Assembly (NCBI GenBank): GCA_946407975.1
Contig: CAMJQC010000018.1
Span: 1 to 46,073, forward strand
Source of the DNA: an uncultured Bacteroidales bacterium
GTDB taxonomy: Bacteria; Bacteroidota; Bacteroidia; Bacteroidales; F082
DNA: 46,073 bases
Direction of reading: 5' to 3'
Shown here in pieces: positions 1-8,507 of the stretch. Made by a program: the position numbers and the translations under genes. Below the pieces are notes generated by a model, which ran no database searches, had not been told where the DNA came from, and was given only the letters and a program-made list of their open reading frames with translations. Within the stretch, counting starts at the first letter, position 1; the number at the start of each line of letters is the position of its first letter.

Positions 1-458
1 TTCTCGGAGAACACGGCAAACACCTTCTCGGTGTCGAGGTTACAGATGTCGGCCAGCTCCGGCACGGCACCATACAGCTCACCCGGCGAGAAAGCGGGAA
101 TCACGGCACCCGTGCGGTAGTCCAAGCGCGAGGCGATGGTGCCACCCGTGCCGAGCAGCTTCACGTGAGGAAGTCCCTCGGTATAAGGGAATTCCTTCTC
201 CGGGATGTGGTAGTTGGCTTTCTTGTAGTCGGTCTCGACCATGCTGGTGATGGTGCTGATATCGACGCCGATGTTATAGCCCGTGTTGACTTTCATGACG
301 ATATGCTGGTCGTCCTGGAAGGCGGCGCGAGGCAAGATCGTGCCTTTGAAGAGGCCACCTGTGGTGTGGCATTCGGCCTGGCTCCACACACGACAGTTAT
401 ATTTCTTGAGCACCTCAAGGGAGGCACCCCAATATCCTTGGAAAAAATCTTCAGCCAT
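1..458 (-). CDS. gatD: Glu-tRNA(Gln) amidotransferase subunit D, N-terminal part (cut by window edge)
   Basis: GatD is the asparaginase-like subunit of the archaeal-type GatDE amidotransferase; it frees ammonia from Gln or Asn to convert Glu-tRNA(Gln) to Gln-tRNA(Gln). I translated this fragment by hand: about 152 codons, starting MAEDFFQGYWGASLEVL and running off the left edge. It has the small N-terminal barrel domain (roughly residues 1-80, with VNTGYNIGVDIS) and then the start of the asparaginase domain, LLGTGGTIASRLDYRTGAV, around residues 100-118. The Thr of TGGTIAS is the expected catalytic Thr, and the DYRTGAV extension is typical of GatD rather than plain asparaginases. The start codon lies 8 nt after the gatE stop, so the two form one operon. 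The remainder lies outside the window. Confidence 0.9.
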   Translation of the reverse strand, partial: MAEDFFQGYWGASLEVLKKYNCRVWSQAECHTTGGLFKGTILPRAAFQDDQHIVMKVNTGYNIGVDISTITSMVETDYKKANYHIPEKEFPYTEGLPHVKLLGTGGTIASRLDYRTGAVIPAFSPGELYGAVPELADICNLDTEKVFAVFSE

Positions 459-466
459 GTTGCAAA

Positions 467-2413
467 TTATTTGATGTTGTTAGCCAATTCTTTCATTTCG
501 ATGTTGCCCATCGCTTCTTTCATCTGACCCATGATCCAGTTCTGGCGGTCGAGTTCGTTGCACTTTGCTTTCTTAGGCGCGAAGCCAACGCAAAGGTTGT
601 CGAGCTTGGTGAGCAAATCATCCTTAGCATAGCGCTTGAAACCAATCTTATTGAGTACTCCTTCCATGCTCAAAGAGGCGTCTTCGACCAATGTCGGGGC
701 CATGTTCCAGGCCAGACGGCAGTCAAGACCTTGCTCCTTCAGGAAGGCAAAGAGTTTACAAAGGGTCTCTTCGTTGAACTTCGAATCGGGGTTCTTGCCC
801 AACAGGTGCTTGAGCCTCATGCCCACGAAACATCCGAGGGTACGACCATCCACGCCGAGTTTCTCAACGACTTCGGCCATAGCGGGGAACCAGTTCTTAG
901 AGAAGATATAGGTGAAGCAGTCTTCCGGCACGTTCCATTCCTTGAGTTTGTAGTAACGGTCGATGATTTCAGTGGGCAGTTCGGCGCGCAAAGCCTTGAT
1001 GAAGGCGGGGTCGAGCGGGATGGGAGCCGAGTCGGTATCGGGATACATACGGTCGGCGCCAGGTAGCACGCGTTCGAAGATGGTAATACCGTTGCAGACG
1101 GCCTTACGGGTCTCTTTCGGCACGCCGTCCCAGGCCATGAGACAGCGCTCTTCGATGGTCTCGATAGCGGTTGGCATATCGTTCTTCGGCCCCCATACGA
1201 GGATAAGGGCATCTTCGTCGGTGGCATGGATACGCTTGGCCAGCTTGTGCCATTGCGAATGCGTCAGGACAGGTTCGAACATCTCGTCGTGGAGCATGTT
1301 GGGACGTTCAAGGCAGGCGATGACCTTCAGACGGTCGGCAATTTCGTCGGCGAACATCTTACCAGGTTGCGTGAAGTGCGACAACACACCACGGAACTTG
1401 GGCAGTTTGACGAGTTTCAAGGCGCCACCTTTGGCTTTGTTGTCGAGGATAGGCATATATTCCGTAGGGAATGACACATCGGCCACTTCCACCTTCCAGC
1501 CTTCCTTGCTGATTTCACGGTTGAGGCGATCTTGCAACTGCACCAATGACCATTGGCGGAAGCATTCGTTGTGCGACAGCTCGGGAATCCATTTGGCATG
1601 TTGCACACCCTTCAGTTCGATACGGGTGCCACCCGTACAGCTCACGTTGACATCCTGACGGCCTGCGCCCATGCCCGTGCGGACCAAACCCGTGGAACGG
1701 CCAAGGAAACGGATATATTCGCAGGTCTCCTTCAGTTCGTCAGGGTTCTTACAGTCAGGATAGGTGACGGTCTCGATCAACGGTACGCCGAGACGGTCAG
1801 TCTGATAGATACGTCGGTGGCCAATGTCGCTGATTTCGCGGCAGGCATCCTCTTCTACACTCAGCTGGATGAGACGAATGTCCTTCTTCGGCAATTTCAG
1901 CAGACCTTCGACGCCCACGATTGCGGTACGTTGGAAGCCTGTTGGGATGGAGCCGTCGAGGTATTGCTTACGGGTGATGTGCACCTCGCCCACAATGTTG
2001 AGATTGGAACGTAAAGCGATGACGATGGCATTGTGCAAAGCCTCTTTATTAATGGGGAATGGCGGGGTGTCATCGACGTCGTAGGTACAGGCGGTGCCGT
2101 TCTTGATGCGATAGACGATTTCCTTTTTCGTCTTGAATTCCATCAGGGCGGTGCCGTCGTATTCGCCGAGTTCCGAAAGGGTGGGACGCATATGGCGTAT
2201 CAGTTCGGCGTCGTAGTCCTCAAACTTGTTGAATTGTCCGGCGGGGCAGTGGCAGAACAGTTTCTCTTTCGTCTTGATCTGCTGGTGCACTTCCAGTCCC
2301 GACATGAACCCGATACGGTCGTAGTCCGCCTGGGTCGCTTTCTTGCGCTCCACGTAGCCGGCCTCTTGCTTGGTCTTCTCGTAATTGGCGCGGGGATCAA
2401 AGTTGGTGCTCAT
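467..2413 (-). CDS. gatE: Glu-tRNA(Gln) amidotransferase subunit E (archaeal type)
   Basis: GatE is the tRNA-binding kinase/transamidase subunit that phosphorylates Glu on Glu-tRNA(Gln) and uses ammonia from GatD. The 648 residues fit GatE and are much longer than bacterial GatB (about 480). The GatB/GatE signature GLEVHQQI is at 39-46. A GAD-type insert resembling the one in bacterial AspRS follows at roughly 340-450 (FRGVLSHFTQPGKMFADEIA is in it). A YqeY-like helical tail (about 500-640) ends in LDRQNWIMGQMKEAMGNIEM. A canonical GatB would lack the GAD insert, so GatE is the better call. It is co-transcribed with gatD just downstream. GatDE is regarded as archaeal, so transfer from Archaea is a reasonable inference. 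Start: the ATG giving MSTNFDPRANY, with no Shine-Dalgarno site. Confidence 0.93.
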   Translation of the reverse strand: MSTNFDPRANYEKTKQEAGYVERKKATQADYDRIGFMSGLEVHQQIKTKEKLFCHCPAGQFNKFEDYDAELIRHMRPTLSELGEYDGTALMEFKTKKEIVYRIKNGTACTYDVDDTPPFPINKEALHNAIVIALRSNLNIVGEVHITRKQYLDGSIPTGFQRTAIVGVEGLLKLPKKDIRLIQLSVEEDACREISDIGHRRIYQTDRLGVPLIETVTYPDCKNPDELKETCEYIRFLGRSTGLVRTGMGAGRQDVNVSCTGGTRIELKGVQHAKWIPELSHNECFRQWSLVQLQDRLNREISKEGWKVEVADVSFPTEYMPILDNKAKGGALKLVKLPKFRGVLSHFTQPGKMFADEIADRLKVIACLERPNMLHDEMFEPVLTHSQWHKLAKRIHATDEDALILVWGPKNDMPTAIETIEERCLMAWDGVPKETRKAVCNGITIFERVLPGADRMYPDTDSAPIPLDPAFIKALRAELPTEIIDRYYKLKEWNVPEDCFTYIFSKNWFPAMAEVVEKLGVDGRTLGCFVGMRLKHLLGKNPDSKFNEETLCKLFAFLKEQGLDCRLAWNMAPTLVEDASLSMEGVLNKIGFKRYAKDDLLTKLDNLCVGFAPKKAKCNELDRQNWIMGQMKEAMGNIEMKELANNIK

Positions 2414-2614
2414 ATTTATTGTCGTTTATTTCTGATATTTCTTTTGAAAAGGTCTTAAAAAGAATCCGCTAAAATAAAAAATAATTGTTTTGCATTTCGG
2501 AAAAATGATGAAAAAATAGGTGGGGATGGAAATAGGGTTTAGGATGGTTTAGGAATGACTTCGATTGAGATAATGTACGCATTATCTCCATAAGGCAAAT
2601 GGATAAATAATTAT

Positions 2615-2645
2615 TGTCAGACGCGATTCATCGCATCTCTACAAT
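2615..2645. repeat. Dispersed palindromic repeat, copy 1
   Basis: The core GACGCGATTCATCGC is followed by ATCTCTACAA, so the left arm CAGACGCGA pairs with TCGCATCTC with mismatches. It is related to the palindromes at 3969, 4017, 35821 and 38019. This copy is partly degenerate on the left, where TTGTCAGAC replaces the expected TTGTAGAGAC. Confidence 0.7.
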
Positions 2646-2657
2646 CCAAAACAACAA

Positions 2658-2700
2658 ACAATTCAACAGGTTAAACAATTCAACGGTTAAACATCTCAAC
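2658..2700. repeat. Short imperfect tandem repeat
   Basis: Two units, ACAATTCAACAGGTTAA and ACAATTCAACGGTTAA, are followed by a degraded third, ACATCTCAAC. It is AT-rich, lies just upstream of the -7 box at 2709, and has no coding role. It may be simple intergenic filler or an upstream promoter element. Confidence 0.6.
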
Positions 2701-2708
2701 AAAACCTC

Positions 2709-2716
2709 TATTTTTG
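2709..2716 (+). promoter_or_regulatory. -7 box for the THUMP methyltransferase
   Basis: TATTTTTG matches the Bacteroidota -7 consensus TAnnTTTG. It lies 15 nt before ATG 2731. This decides that start over the longer reading frame from 2614, which would run through the repeats and the promoter. Confidence 0.75.
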
Positions 2717-2730
2717 CAAAAATTTTCCCA

Positions 2731-3942
2731 ATGGAAGAAAACTACCAACTCATCACGAAGACTGCTGCAGGACTGGAAGAGGTTCTGTCAGACGAAATCA
2801 AGGCCATGGGTGCCAAGAACGTTCGCATCATGCATAGGGCTGTGATCTGCGAAGGCAACAAGGAGATGATGTACCGCATCAACTACACTGCCCGCACCGC
2901 CCTAAAGGTGCTGAAGCCCTTCAAAGATTTCCGTGCCAGAAACGAGGACCAGCTCTATAAGGAGATCCAGAAAATCAACTGGTGTGAGCTTCTCCGCACC
3001 GACCAGACCTTTGCCATCGATGCCATCGTCAGCGGTCGCTGCTTCACACACTCGCTCTATGTCGCACAAAAGACCAAGGACGCGATCGTAGACCAGTTCC
3101 GCGACGTCTATGGCATCCGGCCCAGCGTCAACACGCTCAACCCCGACCTGCGCATCAGCCTGCACATCCGTGAGGACAAGGTAAAAGTGCTTTTCGACAG
3201 CTCGGGCGAGTCGCTGCACAAACGCGGTTACCGCAAGATGGTGGACAAAGCCCCGATGAACGAAGTGCTGGCGGCGGGTCTTATCCAGCTCTCGGGTTGG
3301 AAGGCCGACTGCAACTTCGTCGACTGCATGTGCGGCTCGGGCACCATCCCGATCGAGGCGGCCATGTTTGCCATGAAGATCCCGGCAGGCTATTATCGCA
3401 AGGACTATGGATTCATGAAGTGGGACGACTACGACCCGGAGCTCTGGCAGCGCATCAAAGATGAAGCCGACAGCCAAATCACCGATTTCGACCACGAGAT
3501 CTGGGCCTCCGACCGCTCCGGCAAAGCCATCGGCATCACCGAGAACAACCTGCAGTATGCACACCTCACGCACGACATCAAGGTGATGAAGAAAAACATG
3601 GAAGACCTGGTGCTTCCCGAAGAAAAAGGCATCGTCATCATCAACCCGCCTTACGGCGACCGCCTTGAGGAAGACGATATCGACCAAGTGTATGAGAACA
3701 TCGGCAATACGCTCAAGCGCAACTTCCAGGGCTGGAAGGTGTGGCTCATCACCGACGACGCCGTAGCCTTGAAACATGTCGGCCTCAAGCCTACCGTGAA
3801 AATCCCGCTCTGGAATGGTCCGCTGGAATGCCGTTTCGTACGTTTCGACATCTTCGAAGGCCGATACAAGGACATGAAAGCCCGTGAGGCTGAAGAAAAA
3901 GAAACAGAAAATCCTGAAACTGACACGGATAAAGGGGAGTAA
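2731..3942 (+). CDS. THUMP-domain class I SAM-dependent RNA methyltransferase (RlmL/RlmK-N family)
   Basis: A 403-residue putative guanine-N2 RNA methyltransferase acting on rRNA or tRNA. The N-terminal THUMP RNA-binding region (about 1-160) begins MEENYQLITKTAAGLEEV. The Rossmann methyltransferase domain has the SAM loop DCMCGSGTIPIEAAMFA around residue 195 and the catalytic NPPYGDRL motif around 305, typical of N2-guanine methyltransferases. The charged tail (REAEEKETENPETDTDKGE) is unstructured. It lacks the second (RlmK) half of E. coli RlmL, as is usual for the short form. The frame stays open upstream to 2614, but that part crosses repeats and a promoter, so I start at 2731. The exact target nucleotide cannot be read from the sequence. 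Confidence 0.9.
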   Translation: MEENYQLITKTAAGLEEVLSDEIKAMGAKNVRIMHRAVICEGNKEMMYRINYTARTALKVLKPFKDFRARNEDQLYKEIQKINWCELLRTDQTFAIDAIVSGRCFTHSLYVAQKTKDAIVDQFRDVYGIRPSVNTLNPDLRISLHIREDKVKVLFDSSGESLHKRGYRKMVDKAPMNEVLAAGLIQLSGWKADCNFVDCMCGSGTIPIEAAMFAMKIPAGYYRKDYGFMKWDDYDPELWQRIKDEADSQITDFDHEIWASDRSGKAIGITENNLQYAHLTHDIKVMKKNMEDLVLPEEKGIVIINPPYGDRLEEDDIDQVYENIGNTLKRNFQGWKVWLITDDAVALKHVGLKPTVKIPLWNGPLECRFVRFDIFEGRYKDMKAREAEEKETENPETDTDKGE

Positions 3943-3968
3943 TTCTTTCCCTATTCCTAATATTAAAC

Positions 3969-3996
3969 GTAGAGGCGGTGCATGCACCGCCTCTAC
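3969..3996. repeat. Perfect 28-nt palindrome (dispersed repeat copy 2)
   Basis: GTAGAGGCGGTGCA is followed directly by its exact reverse complement TGCACCGCCTCTAC. It sits between the convergent ends of the methyltransferase gene (3942) and pth (4089), where its transcript would form a strong hairpin in either direction. No long T tract follows. It shares its outer arms with the copy at 38019. Confidence 0.85.
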
Positions 3997-4016
3997 TGGT
4001 TTTATAATATTCGGTT

Positions 4017-4044
4017 TGTCAGACGTGATGAACCGCGTCACTAA
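4017..4044. repeat. Degenerate palindromic repeat, copy 3
   Basis: TGTCAGACGTGATGAACCGC followed by GTCACTAAC resembles copy 1 (both begin TTGTCAGACG) but with a decayed stem. It lies 20 nt after the perfect palindrome, in the same convergent intergenic region. Recognised by eye only. Confidence 0.45.
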
Positions 4045-4088
4045 CGCCCCTTACAACAATCGAAAAACAAACAAAAACAGTTCAACAT

Positions 4089-4652
4089 CTATTTGTTATT
4101 ATACTGATTCATCGTCCGGTCGGCACCTTGGGTGACAAAGCTCTTGATGATTTCGACGGCGACATCGGCACGTTGCTCTACGATGGGCAGTTCGCTGGCT
4201 TTCCATTTGCCTAGGACGAAATCGACCTGTCTCCCTCGCGGGAAGTCATCGCCTAAGCCGAAACGGAGCCGGCAAAAGGCATCGGAACCTAGTTTCTCGA
4301 TGATGTCCGTCAAGCCATTGTGTCCTCCGGCAGCACCTTGTTTCTTCAGCCGCAACGTGCCTAAAGGCAAGGCAATATCGTCGTTGACCACAAGCAGGTT
4401 CTCCATGGGTATCTTCTCTTGCCGCAGCCAGTACTGTACGGCCTTGCCGCTCAGATTCATATAGGTGGTAGGCTTAATGACGAGCAAAGTCTTGCCTTTG
4501 AAACGCATCACCGAAGTCTGTGCCAGACGGTCTGTGGTGAAACTGCCTTCGAGGTCTTTCGCCAGTCGGTCGGCAATCATAAAGCCCACGTTATGGCGTG
4601 TTCCGTCGTATTCGGCGCCGATGTTCCCCAAACAGGCAATCAGATATTTCAT
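4089..4652 (-). CDS. pth: Peptidyl-tRNA hydrolase
   Basis: Pth cleaves the ester bond of peptidyl-tRNAs dropped by stalled ribosomes, recycling tRNA. The 187-residue protein starts MKYLIACLGNIGAEYDGTRH. It has the catalytic His in TRHNVGF (about residue 20), the conserved MNLSG, VVNDDIALPLG, GGHNGLTDI and FRLGIG-like (RLRFGLGDD) motifs. The reading frame stays open to 4763. That extension would translate the rplY terminator, and its internal Met at 4703 overlaps the pth -7 box, so Met at 4652 is the supported start. Pth is on the same strand as rplY and prs but has its own promoter after a strong terminator. The last codons (TQGADRTMNQYNNK) run close to the convergent repeats. Confidence 0.95.
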   Translation of the reverse strand: MKYLIACLGNIGAEYDGTRHNVGFMIADRLAKDLEGSFTTDRLAQTSVMRFKGKTLLVIKPTTYMNLSGKAVQYWLRQEKIPMENLLVVNDDIALPLGTLRLKKQGAAGGHNGLTDIIEKLGSDAFCRLRFGLGDDFPRGRQVDFVLGKWKASELPIVEQRADVAVEIIKSFVTQGADRTMNQYNNK

Positions 4653-4690
4653 TGTGTCAGGTTCAGCTGGTTTTCTCTTGAAAAGCTTGG

Positions 4691-4698
4691 CAAAGATA
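4691..4698 (-). promoter_or_regulatory. -7 box for pth
   Basis: On the minus strand this reads TATCTTTG, followed by CCAAGC. It lies 39 nt before the pth ATG at 4652 and just downstream of the rplY terminator. Because it overlaps the codons of a possible upstream Met (4703), it argues against the longer Pth. Confidence 0.7.
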
Positions 4699-4734
4699 CA
4701 CATATTCGTTGTTTTTAGTTGCTTGACAGCATTA

Positions 4735-4760
4735 AAAAAGCCGTCCGAAGACGGCTTTTT
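4735..4760 (-). terminator. Rho-independent terminator of prs-rplY
   Basis: On the minus strand, AAAAAGCCGTC, a TTCG loop and GACGGCTTTTT form a perfect 11-bp stem with a C(UUCG)G tetraloop and a T tract. It lies 20 nt after the rplY stop, ending that unit before pth. Confidence 0.92.
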
Positions 4761-4780
4761 CATATCCAGTTGCTTCTGCT

Positions 4781-5371
4781 TTATTCAGCAGCAGCTTCTT
4801 CAGTCTCTTCCTCGGCAGCAACAGCGCCACGAGCCGTGTTGACGGCAACGATAACGGTGTAACCGGGAGTGACGCAGGTCACGTTGTCGATAGCAAGGTC
4901 TTTCACCTTGACAGCATCGCCAATGTTGAGGCTGGAGATGTTGACTTTCACATAGTCCGGGAGGTCCTTCAAAAGACCGCAGACCTTGATTTTGCGGATG
5001 CTCTGCTTCAGCTTACCACCACGCATCACGCCAGGGGCTGAACCTTCGATAGCAATAGGCAGAACAACGGTAACGGGTTTGTCTTCCTTCACCACGAAGA
5101 AATCGGCATGCAGCACCTCGTCAGTGACGGGATGATACTGAATGTCTTGCAGAATGGTGTCATACTTCTGACCGTTGATTTCGAAGTTGATGACGTAAGT
5201 CTCAGGGGTGAAAAGGATTTTCTTGAAGTTCTTGGCTTCAGTAGCAAAGTGGATCTGCTCCGTACCGTTGCCGTACATCACGCAAGGGACCAATTCGGCC
5301 TTACGCAAAGCTTTCGTATCCTTTTTCCCTACGTTCTCGCGAAGAGAACCGCTCAATGATACAGTTTTCAT
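4781..5371 (-). CDS. rplY: 50S ribosomal protein L25/general stress protein Ctc
   Basis: Two-domain bL25 (Ctc type), which binds 5S rRNA in the large subunit. The 196 residues hold an N-terminal L25 beta-barrel (1-95; VSLSGSLRENVGKKDTKALR, then VPCVMYGNGTEQIHF) and the C-terminal Ctc beta domain (96-180; HADFFVVKEDKPVTVVLPI and GVMRGGKLKQSIRKI). An acidic Ala/Glu tail (AAEEETEEAAAE) follows, as is common in this phylum. It starts 31 nt after the prs stop with no promoter box between, so it is probably co-transcribed with prs. A strong terminator follows it. Confidence 0.96.
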   Translation of the reverse strand: MKTVSLSGSLRENVGKKDTKALRKAELVPCVMYGNGTEQIHFATEAKNFKKILFTPETYVINFEINGQKYDTILQDIQYHPVTDEVLHADFFVVKEDKPVTVVLPIAIEGSAPGVMRGGKLKQSIRKIKVCGLLKDLPDYVKVNISSLNIGDAVKVKDLAIDNVTCVTPGYTVIVAVNTARGAVAAEEETEEAAAE

Positions 5372-5402
5372 AGCTTTGATTAATTAATGTTAATGTTAAA
5401 TG

Positions 5403-6338
5403 TTATTTGAATAATGAACTGATTGACTCGTACGACTCGATGCGATGAATCACATCGGCGAACAAGTTAGCTGTAGATATCACGTGAATTTTCTTGGACG
5501 CATTGGCGGGCAGCGGGATGGAGTCGGTGACGACGACTTCCTCGAAGACCGAGTTGTCGAGACGTTCCATGGCGGGACCACTGCAGACGGCGTGTGTGGC
5601 GAAAGCGCGGACACTCTTGGCGCCGTTGTCCAAAAGAAGCTGACCGGCTTTGACGATGGTACCTGCTGTATCGATGATATCATCGACAAGCACCACGTTC
5701 TTACCTTTGACATCGCCAATGAGGGTCATGCTATCGACCACATTGGCGCGTGAACGCTGTTTGTGGCAGATGGCGAGGTCGCAACCCAAACGCTTGGCAT
5801 ATGCAGAGGCACGTTTGGAACCACCCACGTCGGGTGAAGCCATAAGCAGGTCAGAGATATTGAGGCTCTGGATGTAATCGATAAAGAGGCTCGAGGCGTA
5901 GAGCGAATCGACAGGAATGTCGAAAAAGCCCTGGATTTGGTCGGCATGAAGGTCAAGCGTGACGATGCGGTTCACGCCAGCGGCGACGAGCAGGTTGGCC
6001 ACCAGTTTAGAGCCGATGCTGACACGCGGCTTGTCCTTACGGTCTTGACGGGCCCAGCCAAAATAAGGAATAACGGCAATAATCTTATGCGCAGAAGCAC
6101 GTTTGGCGGCGTCGATCATCAGGAGGAGCTCCATCAGGTTGTCGGACGAAGGCATCGTGGACTGGACGATAAACACGTGATGGCCACGAATGCTTTCCTC
6201 GAAACAAGGCTGAAACTCATGGTCGGAGAACTCCGAAACGGTCGCTTTGCCAAGTGGTTTCCCGTATGCGGCGGCAATCTTCTCACCTAAATCATGGGTG
6301 GCTCTGCCGGCGAAAATAGAAACAAATCTTTCTGACAT
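5403..6338 (-). CDS. prs: Ribose-phosphate pyrophosphokinase (PRPP synthetase)
   Basis: Makes PRPP from ribose-5-phosphate and ATP for nucleotide, His and Trp synthesis. At 311 residues it is standard class I length. It shows FSDHEFQPCFEESIRG near the N terminus, the flexible-loop/ATP region WARQDRKDKPR (about 95-105), DLHADQIQGFFDIP (metal site, about 129-142) and the PRPP loop VVLVDDIIDTAGT (about 215-227). The ATG at 6338 gives MSERFVSIFAGRATHDLGEK, and the promoter box lies 35 nt upstream. Probably transcribed with rplY, a common arrangement in the phylum. Confidence 0.97.
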   Translation of the reverse strand: MSERFVSIFAGRATHDLGEKIAAAYGKPLGKATVSEFSDHEFQPCFEESIRGHHVFIVQSTMPSSDNLMELLLMIDAAKRASAHKIIAVIPYFGWARQDRKDKPRVSIGSKLVANLLVAAGVNRIVTLDLHADQIQGFFDIPVDSLYASSLFIDYIQSLNISDLLMASPDVGGSKRASAYAKRLGCDLAICHKQRSRANVVDSMTLIGDVKGKNVVLVDDIIDTAGTIVKAGQLLLDNGAKSVRAFATHAVCSGPAMERLDNSVFEEVVVTDSIPLPANASKKIHVISTANLFADVIHRIESYESISSLFK

Positions 6339-6372
6339 GGGTGAATTGCAATTATAGGTTTGTTTGCGGCTG

Positions 6373-6380
6373 CAAAAATA
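6373..6380 (-). promoter_or_regulatory. -7 box for prs-rplY
   Basis: The minus-strand sequence TATTTTTG, followed by CAGCC, lies 35 nt upstream of the prs ATG. It fits the TAnnTTTG consensus. Confidence 0.7.
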
Positions 6381-6559
6381 GGCATTTCAAGGCTAACCTC
6401 AACACTTTTTCTGCTTTTTTCTAAAAAAAACCGCCAACGCCCAACTGCTCTAGCTTTTTCTAGTGTTACCGAGAACAATGACAACGACATTTCGACTCCG
6501 CTTTCTCGTCCTGACCATTATTTTTTTCAACATCTTCATCGCGGATATGGTTTTTTTTG

Positions 6560-6567
6560 TACTTTTG
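6560..6567 (+). promoter_or_regulatory. -7 box for tRNA-Leu
   Basis: TACTTTTG ends 21 nt before the first base of the tRNA, matching TAnnTTTG. It follows a T-rich run. Confidence 0.6.
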
Positions 6568-6588
6568 CCGCCGAAAAATCCAACGCCT

Positions 6589-6672
6589 GCCGAAGTGGCG
6601 GAATTGGTAGACGCGTCGGTCTCAAAAACCGATGAGGTTAAACTCGTGCCGGTTCGATCCCGGCCTTCGGTA
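6589..6672 (+). tRNA. tRNA-Leu (anticodon CAA)
   Basis: An 84-nt class II tRNA. Acceptor 5' arm GCCGAAG pairs with CTTCGGT (a G-T first pair); the D arm contains GGAATTGGTAGAC. The anticodon stem TCGGT/ACCGA closes the loop CTCAAAA, giving anticodon CAA for UUG. A long variable arm (TGAGGTTAAACTCG region) and the T arm GCCGGTTCGATCCCGGC follow. The discriminator base is A at 6672, as expected for Leu; CCA is not fully encoded (ACA follows). Confidence 0.96.
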
Positions 6673-6680
6673 CAAAAAAA

Positions 6681-6707
6681 GCCTTGACAAATGTCGAGGC
6701 TTTTTTT
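6681..6707 (+). terminator. Terminator after tRNA-Leu
   Basis: GCCTTGACA and TGTCGAGGC form a stem with one T-G pair around a very small AA loop (in practice the innermost pairs open), followed by seven T. It starts 8 nt after the tRNA. Confidence 0.88.
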
Positions 6708-6774
6708 GTTTAGTATGATGTGGGAAAAAACAATAATCAGCAATAATGAACGATTATCCACTAGACGAAAAGGG

Positions 6775-6792
6775 AGTTAGGAGTGAGGAGTT
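6775..6792. repeat. Direct repeat AGTTAGGAGTGAGGAGTT, copy 1
   Basis: This 18-nt sequence occurs identically at 13476-13493, also in intergenic DNA. Here it continues as a second AGGAGTT unit. The two copies are 6.7 kb apart and share a nearby TCAGTTG, which suggests a dispersed intergenic repeat family. Confidence 0.75.
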
Positions 6793-6809
6793 AGGAGTTG
6801 TTCAGTTGA

Positions 6810-6833
6810 GGTCCCTAAGCCTGTCGAAGGGCC
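6810..6833. repeat. REP-like element GGTCCCTAAGCCTGTCGAAG
   Basis: The 24 nt begin GGTCCCT and end AGGGCC, so the ends pair (GGTCCCT with AGGGCC, one bulge). They enclose AAGCCTGTCGA. From memory, very similar CCTGAGCCTGTCGAAGGG sequences are dispersed in intergenic DNA of several bacterial phyla. Single copy in this window. Confidence 0.55.
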
Positions 6834-7019
6834 GATAAAGTTGTTCAGTTTAAAGTTGGCCATTAGCTCTTAACCATTAACTTACTATACGTCAGAAGAT
6901 AAACAATTATCAATAATAAAAGGCCGAAAACAACCGGTTGGAATGCTCCTTAAGACGACATAGAAAGAGATAATCGCCAAAAACAAAAGCCACTCCGACT
7001 TACCTATAAGAAAAAACCT

Positions 7020-7027
7020 TAATTTTG
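7020..7027 (+). promoter_or_regulatory. -7 box for eno
   Basis: TAATTTTG followed by CAC, 63 nt before the eno ATG. The 19 nt from 7003 (CCTATAAGAAAAAACCTTA) closely match the block upstream of the S46 peptidase -7 box (13640-13658). Confidence 0.72.
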
Positions 7028-7074
7028 CACCCATCGTTTGCCATAAGCAAGCTACATAATACGAACATCATTAA

Positions 7075-8379
<1,305 letters not shown>

Positions 8380-8453
8380 GCTGGCCATTAGCCATTAACC
8401 ATTTGCTGGTTTAGGCGAAACGGCCACAGATGGATGTCTATTCCAAAACAAAA

Positions 8454-8490
8454 CAGGGCGACTGAAGTGATTCGGTCGCCCTGATTTTTT
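8454..8490 (+). terminator. Terminator of eno
   Basis: CAGGGCGACTGAA, loop GTGA, then TTCGGTCGCCCTG form a 13-bp stem with one T-G pair, followed by ATTTTTT. It lies 75 nt after the eno stop. The weaker T-rich face could also act on the convergent gene ending at 8508. Confidence 0.92.
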
Positions 8491-8507
8491 CATAGAAGCA
8501 GCCATTA

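Larger units (their letters stand above)
2414..2730. other. Divergent intergenic region gatE / THUMP methyltransferase
   Basis: These 317 bases separate divergent genes. I see no ORF or RNA gene. They hold an AT-rich stretch next to gatE, a palindromic repeat (2615-2645), a short imperfect tandem repeat (2658-2700) and the promoter box for the downstream methyltransferase (2709-2716). No clear TAnnTTTG box was found for gatE. Confidence 0.7.

Noticed and set aside
1..2413. Contamination by archaeal DNA as the explanation for GatDE
   Set aside because: The genes continue without break into Bacteroidota-type genes, with similar base composition. The gatE intergenic region has the same palindrome as 35821. 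A contig chimaera still cannot be fully excluded from sequence alone.
2614..2730. Extended N terminus of the THUMP methyltransferase
   Set aside because: It would translate a palindromic repeat and a tandem repeat and include the -7 box.
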